Positions 24,773 through 32,232 of a stretch of 61,589 bases of DNA are shown here, one piece after another (within the stretch, counting starts at the first letter, position 1; every line of letters starts with the position of its first letter). The stretch comes from Kitasatospora humi (GTDB lineage Bacteria > Actinomycetota > Actinomycetes > Streptomycetales > Streptomycetaceae), in assembly GCF_020907985.1 (NCBI RefSeq), contig NZ_JAJJPA010000040.1, forward strand, positions 1-61,589. Direction: 5' to 3'. The notes under the pieces were generated by a model. That model saw nothing but the letters and a program-made list of their open reading frames with translations, was not told where the DNA came from and made no database searches. Position numbers and translations under genes: made by a program.

Positions 24773-25393
24773 CTACACCGGGCGCTGCCACTGCCGGACG
24801 GCGGGCGGGAAGGCCGCGACGATCACCGCCAGCCGCTCGGCCATGGTGATCAAGTACTCGTAGGTGCGGCGCTTGTCCGTCCAGCCGATCAGGTGCCGGC
24901 CCGCCAGCCGCCAGCCGCAGTCGGCCTCCAGCGTCAGCCGCAGCACCTCGTCGGTGAGCAGCGCCGCGCCGAACTCCGGGTCGGCGCTGGCCCTGCTGAC
25001 CCCGGCGTGCCCGCCCCCGTTGGGCAACGGGTCGACAGGACCGGCGCCGCGGGAGTACGGGTCCCGCTTGTGGATGCTCCACGTACCCGCCAACCGGCGG
25101 GGGGTCACCGCCGTGTCGGGCAGCGAGAACGGCAGCTCCAGCACCGCCGCCGAGAAGTCGTAGAGGGTGCCACCGCGGTTCGCCCCGGCCGGCGGCACGA
25201 CCATGTGCATCAGAGCCACCGGATACCCGGCGGCCGTCCCGCACAGCAGATCGAGCACATGACTGCGCCCGCTCTCCAACGTGAACGGGTAGCCGTGTCG
25301 GTCGAACCGGGTCCACGCGGCATCCGGGCGCCGGTGGTACTCCCAGGCCGGATCCTCGCGGAACCGCTTGATGCTCTTGCGGACTTCGAACAC
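24773..25393 (-). CDS. Unknown protein near WXG100 genes, 206 residues
   Basis: A soluble protein beginning MFEVRKSIKRFREDPAWEYH, with a conserved-looking middle YPFTLESGRSHVLDLLCGTA and a C-terminal helical part TDEVLRLTLEADCGWRLAGR / HLIGWTDKRRTYEYLITMAE. There is no signal peptide or membrane segment. Cys residues at CGT and CGW do not form a clear metal site. It lies downstream of the two WXG100 genes with a 60-base gap, so it may be a chaperone, effector or immunity partner, but no family is recognised. Confidence 0.75.
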   Translation of the reverse strand: MFEVRKSIKRFREDPAWEYHRRPDAAWTRFDRHGYPFTLESGRSHVLDLLCGTAAGYPVALMHMVVPPAGANRGGTLYDFSAAVLELPFSLPDTAVTPRRLAGTWSIHKRDPYSRGAGPVDPLPNGGGHAGVSRASADPEFGAALLTDEVLRLTLEADCGWRLAGRHLIGWTDKRRTYEYLITMAERLAVIVAAFPPAVRQWQRPV

Positions 25394-25453
25394 TACTGAC
25401 GCTCCTTGGGGCGGCGGGGTCGCCGGTCGTGCGCGGCCCCGCCCGAGCCTAGG

Positions 25454-26626
25454 TCACTTGTGGTAGGCGCCCTTGGGGTCGACCAGCGGCGATCCCTTGT
25501 CGAACGGCACCTGCGGTGCGGGTTCACCGGTGTCGTCGTTCTCGGTGGCACCGGCCAGGCCGTAGGCGCCCGCGTTGGTCAGGGCGTCGCCCAGGATCGG
25601 GTCGCCGGCGTCCCGGTGTTTGCCGGAGCCGCTGTAGATCTTCCGGCCGTTGTGCACCGCGGCGCCGCCCGCCGCACCGCCGAGTCCCGAGAAAGCCACG
25701 TCCTCCCAGAAGCTGCTGACGCTGCCGGGGTCCTCGGCCGCGTTCACGCCGTCCGCCGCCGCGGTGCCTGCCGCGCTGGTGACGGAGTTGTTGACCATCC
25801 CACCGAGCAGGCCGTCACCCTTGAGCATCCCGTCGATCACGTCCTTGCCGGCCCACTGGGTCGCGTGTGCCCCGGAGCTGGTGAGCGCCTGGGCGACCTT
25901 CGGCGCGGCCGCCGAGCCCAGATCCGACAGGCCCGTCCCCACGAGCGCCGACACCCCCGCGTTCTGGATGTCGGTGCCCCAGGTGATCTGCTGGCCGGCC
26001 AGCGCCTGGCCGAGGACGTTGCCGCCCAGATTGGCACCGAAGTTGCCGGCGAACTTGATGCCGAACTTGAGGAGTTTGCTGTCCTCCATCGCCTTCTTGA
26101 TGCCCTCCAGGACCTCGGTGATGTCCTTCAGGATCGAGGCCAGCCGGGCCACCGCCGCGCTCGCCTCGCCCGCCTCGACGGAGGCCGAGGCCGCGGCGGC
26201 CGCGTCGGAGAAGCCGGCGGTGACGATGGACAGGCCGATGCCGATCGCGGCGGTCGCCGCGATCTCCGCGACGATCTCCCGGATCTGGTTGTTGACCTCC
26301 TCGATCGAGTCGGCGGCCTTCTCCAACTGCTGCGCGACCGTCTCGAAGTTGGGCAGGGCCGCGTCGATCTGGCCCCGGGTGTCCTGCCAGTGCTGGTGGA
26401 AGGCGGTGGCCGCGGCGCCGGTCCAGGCGTCGCCGAGGCCGCTGACCTCCTTGTCCAGGCCGTCCCTGGTGCCCTTGAGGTCGCCGGCCATGCCGCGCCA
26501 GGCGTGGGCGCAGTTGCGCAGCACGGACGGGTCGCCGCCGGGGCTGAAGATGTCGAAGCTCTTCTCGATCTTCGGTGGCGGCGGTGTCTGGGTCTGGGTC
26601 TGGCCGCTGTCCGGGTTCTGGGCCAT
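25454..26626 (-). CDS. Large WXG100-domain protein, probable ESX-type effector
   Basis: A 390-residue protein. After a Gln/Thr/Pro linker (SGQTQTQTPPPPK) it has a helical domain with the WXG-type turn LGDAWTGAAATAFHQHW (about residues 66-82) and a second helix. A long Ala/Gly-rich region with hydrophobic stretches (IGIGLSIVTAGFSDAAAAAS) and a Gly-rich C-terminal third follow, ending LVDPKGAYHK. This layout matches polymorphic-toxin or effector carriers of type VII (ESX) secretion. No toxin domain is recognised. It starts two bases after the small partner gene. No ESX machinery is in the window. Confidence 0.8.
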   Translation of the reverse strand: MAQNPDSGQTQTQTPPPPKIEKSFDIFSPGGDPSVLRNCAHAWRGMAGDLKGTRDGLDKEVSGLGDAWTGAAATAFHQHWQDTRGQIDAALPNFETVAQQLEKAADSIEEVNNQIREIVAEIAATAAIGIGLSIVTAGFSDAAAAASASVEAGEASAAVARLASILKDITEVLEGIKKAMEDSKLLKFGIKFAGNFGANLGGNVLGQALAGQQITWGTDIQNAGVSALVGTGLSDLGSAAAPKVAQALTSSGAHATQWAGKDVIDGMLKGDGLLGGMVNNSVTSAAGTAAADGVNAAEDPGSVSSFWEDVAFSGLGGAAGGAAVHNGRKIYSGSGKHRDAGDPILGDALTNAGAYGLAGATENDDTGEPAPQVPFDKGSPLVDPKGAYHK

Positions 26627-26628
26627 GG

Positions 26629-26940
26629 TCAGACCGCCAGGTTCTGGGCGTTGTCGTGGTCGGCGTCCTTGTAGGCCTTCACCGTGGCCGCCAACCCGGC
26701 CGAATAGCCCTGCAGTTGGGTCTGCAGCTGACGCAGGCTGGTGACCGTGGCCTGGGTCATCTGCACGTACTTCCCCAGTGCCTCGGTGGACTCGGCAAGC
26801 ACCCCGAAGGCGTCGTTGACGTTCTCCGCGTCGGTCGCGAAGGTGGTCAACTGCCCGTCCATGGTCTTGGCGCTGCTGCTGAAGTCGGCGCTCACCGCGG
26901 TGACCTTGGCCGGCTCTATGTGGAAGTGGTCGGCAACCAT
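26629..26940 (-). CDS. Small WXG100/ESAT-6-like protein
   Basis: A 103-residue, four-helical protein. ATG follows GGGAGCGGAAC. The WXG turn appears as NDAFG (Phe for Trp) at about residues 42-46 between two long helices. A YKDAD motif near the end fits the YxxxD/E export signal of type VII substrates. It probably forms a heterodimer with the large protein encoded two bases downstream. The pair has a stem-loop terminator on one side and the unknown 206-residue gene on the other. Confidence 0.8.
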   Translation of the reverse strand: MVADHFHIEPAKVTAVSADFSSSAKTMDGQLTTFATDAENVNDAFGVLAESTEALGKYVQMTQATVTSLRQLQTQLQGYSAGLAATVKAYKDADHDNAQNLAV

Positions 26941-27009
26941 GTTCCGCTCCCCCGTTGTTGCGTACGGTTATTGCGGAAGACCGTACTCCAGGCTGCCGAC
27001 GGAAAGACA

Positions 27010-27044
27010 ACTCGGCCCGGAACCAAGACAGTTCCGGGCCGAGT
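27010..27044. terminator. Stem-loop terminator after recO-uppS
   Basis: Stem ACTCGGCCCGGAAC / GTTCCGGGCCGAGT (27010-27023, 27031-27044) with a seven-base loop. It lies just past the uppS stop on the minus strand, and upstream of the WXG100 promoter, which contains GTACGGT/ACCGTAC repeats at 26962-26986. Confidence 0.82.
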
Positions 27045-27056
27045 GTGAAGAAAGCG

Positions 27057-27896
27057 TCAGCGCTGTGCGGGGAGTTCGGCGGGAGCGGTGACCTCGTTGG
27101 GGAGGGCGCCGCCGAAGCGCCGGTCGCGCATCGCGTACTGCTCGCAGGCGCGCCAGAGGTCGCGGCGGTCGAAGTCGGGCCAGAGCACGTCCTGGAACAC
27201 GAATTCGGCGTAGGCGGACTGCCAGAGCCAGAAGTTGGAGGTGCGCTGCTCGCCGCTGGGGCGCAGGAACAGGTCCACGTCCGGCATGTCCGGGTGGTAC
27301 ATGTACTTGCCGAGGGTCTTCTCGTTGACCTTCTTCGGGTCGAGCTTGCCGGCCGCCACGTCGGCGGCGATCGCGGCGGCGGCGTCGGCCACCTCGGCGC
27401 GTCCGCCGTAGTTGACGCACATGTAGAGGGTGACCACGTCGTTGCCCTTGGTCTGCTCCTCGGCCACCTTGAGCTCCTGGACCACGCTCTTCCAGAGCTT
27501 GGGCATCCGGCCGGCCCAGCGGATCCGCACGCCCATGGCGTCCAGCTCGTCGCGGCGGCGGCGGATCACGTCCCGGTTGAAGTTCATCAGGAACTTCACC
27601 TCGTCGGGGGAGCGCTTCCAGTTCTCGGTGGAGAAGGCGTAGAGCGAGATGTTCTCGACGCCCAGCTCGATGGCGCCCTTCATGACGTCGAGCACCACGC
27701 TCTCGCCGACCTTGTGGCCCTCGGTGCGGGGCAGGCCGCGCTCCTTGGCCCAGCGGCCGTTGCCGTCCATCACGATGGCGACGTGCTTGGGGACGAGCTC
27801 CCCGGGGATCTTCGGCGGCTGTGCACCGCTCGGGTGCGGGTCCGGGGCGCGGTGTTCGCGCTGCTTGTTGGCGCCGAAGAGCCGTCGCGCTGCCAT
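27057..27896 (-). CDS. uppS: Isoprenyl transferase (undecaprenyl diphosphate synthase type)
   Basis: Builds the long-chain polyprenyl diphosphate carrier for cell-wall synthesis. The 279-residue protein has HVAIVMDGNGRWAKERGLPR with the catalytic Asp, the N-terminal substrate loop SLYAFSTENWKRS, and the C-terminal DVDLFLRPSGEQRTSNF and FVFQDVLWPDFDR. It starts at ATG 27894-27896 and not at an earlier ATG, since that would overlap recO. It follows recO by two bases, so the two are coupled. Confidence 0.95.
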   Translation of the reverse strand: MAARRLFGANKQREHRAPDPHPSGAQPPKIPGELVPKHVAIVMDGNGRWAKERGLPRTEGHKVGESVVLDVMKGAIELGVENISLYAFSTENWKRSPDEVKFLMNFNRDVIRRRRDELDAMGVRIRWAGRMPKLWKSVVQELKVAEEQTKGNDVVTLYMCVNYGGRAEVADAAAAIAADVAAGKLDPKKVNEKTLGKYMYHPDMPDVDLFLRPSGEQRTSNFWLWQSAYAEFVFQDVLWPDFDRRDLWRACEQYAMRDRRFGGALPNEVTAPAELPAQR

Positions 27897-27898
27897 GC

Positions 27899-28645
27899 TC
27901 ACTTCTCCACGTATCTCATCGAGCGGATGCCCCGCTCCAGGTGCCACTGGAGGTAGGCGGCGACCAAGCCGCTTCCTTCCCGCCAGTACCGGGGCTCGCA
28001 GGCGTCCGCGGTCTGCCAGTCTCCGGACAGCAGGGCGCCGAGCAGAACCAGTGTCTCAGGGGAGGGTACGGCACATCCCGGCACCCGGCAGTCCGCGCAC
28101 AGCACGCCGCCGGCCTGCAGCGAGAAGAACCGGTTCGGTCCTTCGAGACCGCACTTGGCGCAGTCGTCGAAGCTGGCGCCGTAGCCGTTGACCGCGAGCG
28201 ACCGCAGCAGGAAGGCGTCCAGCACCAGGTGCGACTCATGGGTGCCGGCGGCCAGCGTGCGCAGGGCGCCGACCAGCAGCAGGTACTGCTGGACGGCGGG
28301 CTCGCCCTCGTTCTCGGCGAAACGTTCCGCCGTCTCCAGCATGGCGGTGCCCGCGGTGTAGCGGCCGTAGTCGCCGACGATGCCGCCGCCGTACGGCGCG
28401 ATGGTCTCCACCTGGGTGCAGAGCGGCAGCGAGCGGCCGACCAGTTCGCTGCCCCGGCTGAAGAACTGCACGTCCACGTGGGAGAACGGCTCCAGCCGGG
28501 CCCCGAACTTGGACTTGGTCTTGCGGACACCGCGGGCCACCGCGCGGACCTTGCCGTGCTGGCGGGTCAGCAGCGTGATGATCCGGTCGGCCTCGCCGAG
28601 CTTCTGGGCGCGGAGCACGACGCCGTCGTCGCGGATCAGACTCAT
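27899..28645 (-). CDS. recO: DNA repair protein RecO
   Basis: Recombination mediator that loads RecA with RecF and RecR. The 248-residue protein begins with an OB fold (LIRDDGVVLRAQKLGEADRI, ITLLTRQHGKVRAVARGVRK), followed by the helical region and the zinc site CAKCGLEGPNRFF ... CADCRVPGC. The start ATG was picked so that the OB fold is complete and does not extend into upstream sequence. The gene is the first of the recO-uppS operon. Confidence 0.95.
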   Translation of the reverse strand: MSLIRDDGVVLRAQKLGEADRIITLLTRQHGKVRAVARGVRKTKSKFGARLEPFSHVDVQFFSRGSELVGRSLPLCTQVETIAPYGGGIVGDYGRYTAGTAMLETAERFAENEGEPAVQQYLLLVGALRTLAAGTHESHLVLDAFLLRSLAVNGYGASFDDCAKCGLEGPNRFFSLQAGGVLCADCRVPGCAVPSPETLVLLGALLSGDWQTADACEPRYWREGSGLVAAYLQWHLERGIRSMRYVEK

Positions 28646-28725
28646 GCGCCCATTCTCCCCCACCGCGCGCGGCTCCCGGGCGCGCGGCGGGGGCGTGAGC
28701 CGCCCGCCCACGACCCGGCCCCAGG

Positions 28726-29397
28726 TCAGTGCGGGGTGCTGGTGGCCGCCTCCAGCAGCCGGGTGACGACGTCCTCGGGGAGCCGCAGGCAGCTGCCCAC
28801 GGCGGCCAGCACGGCCCGCTCGGCGGGCTGGTAGCGGCCGTCGGCCAGCGCGATCCAGGCTCCCTGCAGCACCAGCCGCTCACGGCCCTGCTGGGCCAGG
28901 TGCGGGGCGAGCGCCTCCAGGGCGACTCGCAGTTCGACCTCCAGCCCGCTGCCCGGCCCGGTCCCGGACACCGCCGAGAAGCCCGGCTCCCCGTACCCGG
29001 AGAGCGCCGCCAGCGCGGCCAGCACCTGGGCCTCGCCGCAGTCCTCGAAGCCCGCCAGCCGGACCAGTTCGCAGGCCTCGGTGCGGGCCGCCGCCGAGCC
29101 GGCCCCGCCGGCGGCCAGCACGGCCAGCGCGATGGTGTACTGGGCGTCCCTGAGCATCCCGCCCAGTCGCCCGGAGGTGGGCTGCTCCAGGCTCTCCAGC
29201 CCGTACCTGCCTTGGCAGTTGACGCACTGCACGGCGGTCAGCACGCCGCCCAGCGGCAGCACCGGGAGCTCCAGCAGCCGCAGCCAACGCCGACCGTGCT
29301 GCCGACGGTAGTTGCGGTCGCCACCGCAGCCCGGGCAGAAGAATTCACCGAGCACATCCGTGCGCCACTTCGGGCGAACACCCCACAACCGTGTCAC
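28726..29397 (-). CDS. TerB-like protein with N-terminal zinc ribbon
   Basis: A 223-residue protein. It opens with a zinc ribbon CPGCGGDRNYRRQHGRRW ... CVNCQGRYG and continues with a TerB-type helical domain (AQYTIALAVLAAGGAGSAAA near residue 85, DGRYQPAERAVLAAVGSCLR near the end) of conserved Asp/Glu residues that bind metal in TerB. Role in tellurite or phage stress is inferred from the family. GTG 29397 has a GGGAG nine bases ahead, so I use it in place of a longer in-frame start at 29508. It lies between recO and leuA. Confidence 0.88.
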   Translation of the reverse strand: MTRLWGVRPKWRTDVLGEFFCPGCGGDRNYRRQHGRRWLRLLELPVLPLGGVLTAVQCVNCQGRYGLESLEQPTSGRLGGMLRDAQYTIALAVLAAGGAGSAAARTEACELVRLAGFEDCGEAQVLAALAALSGYGEPGFSAVSGTGPGSGLEVELRVALEALAPHLAQQGRERLVLQGAWIALADGRYQPAERAVLAAVGSCLRLPEDVVTRLLEAATSTPH

Positions 29398-29549
29398 GGC
29401 GCCAACTCCCCAGACTTGGCAGGCGGCCTGCACGACGACGGGCAGGTCTCGCGACCGGCTCCGGGCCCGTCCCACCGACCCCCGTTTCCGGTCCACCGAT
29501 GGTGCCACGGTTGCCTGCGGGTGTCAGCACCCCCAACGGGCGCCGAAGC

Positions 29550-29587
29550 AAAAAAGTGTGGCCCAGGACACACTTCCTGGGCCACAC
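29550..29587 (-). terminator. Rho-independent terminator of leuA
   Basis: Perfect 13-base stem (29556-29568 with 29575-29587) read on the minus strand and followed there by six T residues. It sits right after the leuA stop at 29629-29631. Confidence 0.9.
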
Positions 29588-29628
29588 CTGGACCTTGCTG
29601 GGCCCCGGCTGGGAGAGCCGGCCGCGGG

Positions 29629-31410
29629 TTACCGGCGCGAGGTGCGGTTGACGGCGCTGACGATGGCCTTCAGCGACGCGCGCACGGTGTTGCCGTCGAT
29701 GCCCACGCCCCACAGCACCCGCCCGTCCACCGCGCACTCCACGTACGCGGCGGCCTGGGCGTCACCGCCCTCGCTCAGCGCGTGCTCGGCGTAGTCCAGC
29801 ACGCGCACGTCCACGCCGATCCCGGCCAGCGCGTCGGTGAAGGCGGAGACCGGACCGTTGCCGGAACCGGTCAGCTCGGCCTGGGCGCCGTCCACCAGCA
29901 CCGCCACGGTCAGCGCGTCGCGCCCGTCGTCGGTGGTCAGCGCCTGCTGCTCGCGCAGGGTGATCCGGCCCCACGGGTTCTCCGGGGTGGGCAGGTACTC
30001 GTCCTGGAAGACCGCCCAGATGTCCGCCGGGGTGACCTCGCCGCCCTCGGCGTCGGTCTTGGCCTGGATGATCTTCGAGAACTCGATCTGCATCCGGCGC
30101 GGCAGGTCCAGCTTGTGGTCGTTCTTCAGGACGTAGGCGATACCGCCCTTGCCGGACTGCGAGTTGACCCGGATGACCGCCTCGTAGCTGCGGCCCACGT
30201 CCTTGGGGTCGATCGGCAGGTACGGCACGCCCCAGGTGTACTGGTCGACCGGCACGCCGGCCGCCGCCGCGTCCGCCTCCAGGGCGTCGAAGCCCTTCTT
30301 GATGGCGTCCTGGTGCGAGCCGGAGAACGAGGTGTAGACCAGGTCACCGGCGTAGGGGTGGCGCTCCGGGACGTTCATCTGGTTGCAGTACTCGTAGGTG
30401 CGCCGGACCTCGTCGATGTTCGAGAAGTCGATCATCGGGTCGACGCCCTGCGAGAACAGGTTCATCCCGACGTTCACCAGGTCCAGGTTGCCGGTCCGCT
30501 CGCCCTGCCCGAACAGGCAGCCCTCGACCCGGTCGGCCCCGGCCATCACGGCCAGCTCGGCGGAGGCCACGCCGGTGCCGCGGTCGTTGTGCGGGTGGGT
30601 GGAGAGCGCGATGAACTGACGGCGGGTCAGGTTGCGGGACATCCACTCGATCATGTCCGCGTACACGTTCGGCGTGCAACGCTCCACCGTGGTCGGCAGG
30701 TTGAGGATGATCTCGCGGTCCTCGGCGGGCTGCCAGACGTCCATCACCGCCTCGCAGACCTCCAGCGCGAAGTCCAGCTCGGTGTCGATGAAGATCTCCG
30801 GCGAGTACTGGTAGCCGAAGACGGTCTCCTCGCCCAGCAGCTTCTCGGCGTACTCCATCACCAGCCGGGTGCCGTCCACGGCGATCGCCTTGACGTCCTC
30901 CCGGCTGCCCTTGAAGACCACCCGGCGGAAGATCGGCGAAGTCGCGTTGTACAGGTGGACGGTGGCGCGCGGGGCGCCGACCAGCGACTCCACGGTGCGC
31001 TCGATCAGGTCCTCGCGGGCCTGGGTCAGCACCGAGACCGTGACGTCCTCGGGGATCGCGTCCTGCTCGATCAGCGACCGGACGAACTCGAAGTCGGTGG
31101 CCCCGGAGGCCGGGAAGCCGACCTCGATCTCCTTGTAGCCCATCGACACCAGCAGGTCGAACATCTTGCGCTTGCGGGCCGGCGACATCGGGTCGATCAG
31201 CGCCTGGTTGCCGTCCCGCAGGTCGGTGGAGAGCCAGCGCGGCGCCTTGGTGATCACCTGGTTGGGCCAGCCGCGGTCCGGCAGGTCGACGGTGCCGAAC
31301 GGCAGGTAGCGCTGGAAGGGCATCCCGGAGGGCCGCTGGCGCACGGAGGCCGCGGTGATCGGGGTCGGGCGTTCGACGAAGGCACGGGCCGCAGTGGACT
31401 GCTCGGTCAT
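29629..31410 (-). CDS. leuA: 2-Isopropylmalate synthase
   Basis: First committed step of leucine synthesis: acetyl-CoA plus 2-oxoisovalerate. The 593-residue protein shows STDLRDGNQALIDPM with the metal Asp, the HMGL-type barrel with STHPHNDRGTGVASAELAVMAG (catalytic metal His pair), CNQMNVPERHPYAGDLVYTSF and the C-terminal regulatory domain starting near EGGEVTPADIW. That domain carries leucine feedback control in this family. ATG 31410 is preceded by GGGACTC-type leader sequence. A leucine-rich leader peptide and attenuator lie upstream. Confidence 0.97.
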   Translation of the reverse strand: MTEQSTAARAFVERPTPITAASVRQRPSGMPFQRYLPFGTVDLPDRGWPNQVITKAPRWLSTDLRDGNQALIDPMSPARKRKMFDLLVSMGYKEIEVGFPASGATDFEFVRSLIEQDAIPEDVTVSVLTQAREDLIERTVESLVGAPRATVHLYNATSPIFRRVVFKGSREDVKAIAVDGTRLVMEYAEKLLGEETVFGYQYSPEIFIDTELDFALEVCEAVMDVWQPAEDREIILNLPTTVERCTPNVYADMIEWMSRNLTRRQFIALSTHPHNDRGTGVASAELAVMAGADRVEGCLFGQGERTGNLDLVNVGMNLFSQGVDPMIDFSNIDEVRRTYEYCNQMNVPERHPYAGDLVYTSFSGSHQDAIKKGFDALEADAAAAGVPVDQYTWGVPYLPIDPKDVGRSYEAVIRVNSQSGKGGIAYVLKNDHKLDLPRRMQIEFSKIIQAKTDAEGGEVTPADIWAVFQDEYLPTPENPWGRITLREQQALTTDDGRDALTVAVLVDGAQAELTGSGNGPVSAFTDALAGIGVDVRVLDYAEHALSEGGDAQAAAYVECAVDGRVLWGVGIDGNTVRASLKAIVSAVNRTSRR

Positions 31411-31517
31411 GGAGGGACTCTCGGCTTCTCTTCGGATGGTGGCTGGTCGGGGACACCTCACCCGACGGGCCGACTGGTGCCAGCGCAACACGTCACCGGA
31501 GCGCGCAGGCACGAACC

Positions 31518-31567
31518 CCGCGGCGAGGGAGCCGGCCTCCGAACGGTCCTACAGGCCCTCGCCGCGG
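31518..31567 (-). promoter_or_regulatory. Attenuator hairpin of leuA
   Basis: Inverted repeat CCGCGGCGAGGG (31518-31529) and CCCTCGCCGCGG (31556-31567), perfect over 12 bases. On the minus-strand mRNA the first arm starts within the last codons of the leader peptide, right after the Leu codons, and the second lies before leuA. A ribosome stalled on Leu codons would mask or free the first arm. Confidence 0.65.
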
Positions 31568-31596
31568 CAGCTAAGAAGAAGCAGCCCGTTGCGCAT
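31549..31596 (-). CDS. leuL: leuA leader peptide with four leucine codons
   Basis: A 15-residue peptide MRNGLLLLSCRGEGL starting at ATG 31594-31596. Codons 5-8 are CTG CTT CTT CTT, a run of leucines in which the CTT codons are rare in GC-rich actinobacteria. The stop TAG is 31549-31551. No clear ribosome site is seen, and a TTAGTC -10 element lies about 15 bases ahead, so the mRNA may be leaderless. Ribosome-mediated attenuation of leucine genes is known in actinobacteria; the role here is inferred. Confidence 0.8.
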   Translation of the reverse strand: MRNGLLLLSCRGEGL

Positions 31597-31672
31597 GATG
31601 GCGCCAGACTAACCCAGCGCTGCGCGGGGCCGAAGCCGGAACCGCGACATTTCCACTCCTTGAGACGGCCGG

Positions 31673-31858
31673 GTGCGTGACAGTGGGTCGGTGATCCGTG
31701 ACGCCGTGCGCCATGGCGCAGCCCTGCACCACCGTCCCGACGCCGGCCTCGCCCGGTTCGCCCGGCGACGGCCGCCGCGCCGCCGCGCCCGGTTCGGCGA
31801 CGGCCCGGTGGTGGAGGCCGTCGCCGGCGCCTGGAAGGGCATCGGCCTGCCCCGGTGA
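31673..31858 (+). pseudogene. C-terminal remnant of an M4-family metalloprotease
   Basis: The frame ends with DGPVVEAVAGAWKGIGLPR, the ending seen in protealysin/thermolysin-like (M4) proteases, and contains RPDAGLARFA and ARFGDG, which fit the same C-terminal domain. The middle RRRPPRRRAR part does not fit and probably reflects a frame slip of a few codons. The catalytic HExxH domain and all upstream sequence are missing; leuA's leader begins about 80 bases before. The intact inhibitor gene follows, as in protease-inhibitor pairs. Confidence 0.45.
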
Positions 31859-31934
31859 ACGCACTCGGCAAAGTCCTGGCGTCCGCCCAGGAGAATCCCA
31901 GCAAGCCGCCGCTGCCCGTAGCAGACTGGCAACC

Positions 31935-32213
31935 ATGCGCATTGCGGTCACCAGGAGCGGCGGGTTCGCCGGACGCACCACCCGGGCCGAGCTGGACACG
32001 GCGGCCCGGATCGACGCCCCCCATGTGCACGCGCTGGCCCGTGAGGCGGTGGTCGGCACCTCACGGCTGCGCGGCTTCGGCGTGCCGGACGGCTACCACT
32101 ACGTGATCACGGTGGACAACCGCACGGTGTACTGCGCCGATCCGACCCTGACCGCCTCCCAGCGCGAGCTGATCTCGCTGGTGCTGCACCAGGGCGTCGA
32201 GTTCGCCGGCTGA
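31935..32213 (+). CDS. Emfourin-type protealysin inhibitor
   Basis: A 92-residue small protein starting MRIAVTRSGGFAGRTTRAEL, the conserved N-terminal pattern of emfourin (protealysin inhibitor), with the later block GYHYVITVDNRTVYCADP and an acidic/hydrophobic end SLVLHQGVEFAG. Emfourins bind and block M4 metalloproteases. There is no signal peptide, so it acts in the cytoplasm, where the partner would be intracellular. The gene lies directly behind what appears to be a decayed M4 protease tail. Confidence 0.8.
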   Translation: MRIAVTRSGGFAGRTTRAELDTAARIDAPHVHALAREAVVGTSRLRGFGVPDGYHYVITVDNRTVYCADPTLTASQRELISLVLHQGVEFAG

Positions 32214-32232
32214 CGGCAACCCGGGAACGCGC

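Noticed and set aside
24773..26940. Complete type VII secretion locus
   Set aside because: Only WXG100-type substrates and one unknown gene are here. No EccC, EccB, EccD or mycosin gene is present.
28729..31680. 983-codon plus-strand frame over the TerB-like gene and leuA
   Set aside because: Shadow of leuA and its neighbour. No ribosome site or known domain, and codon bias favours the minus strand.
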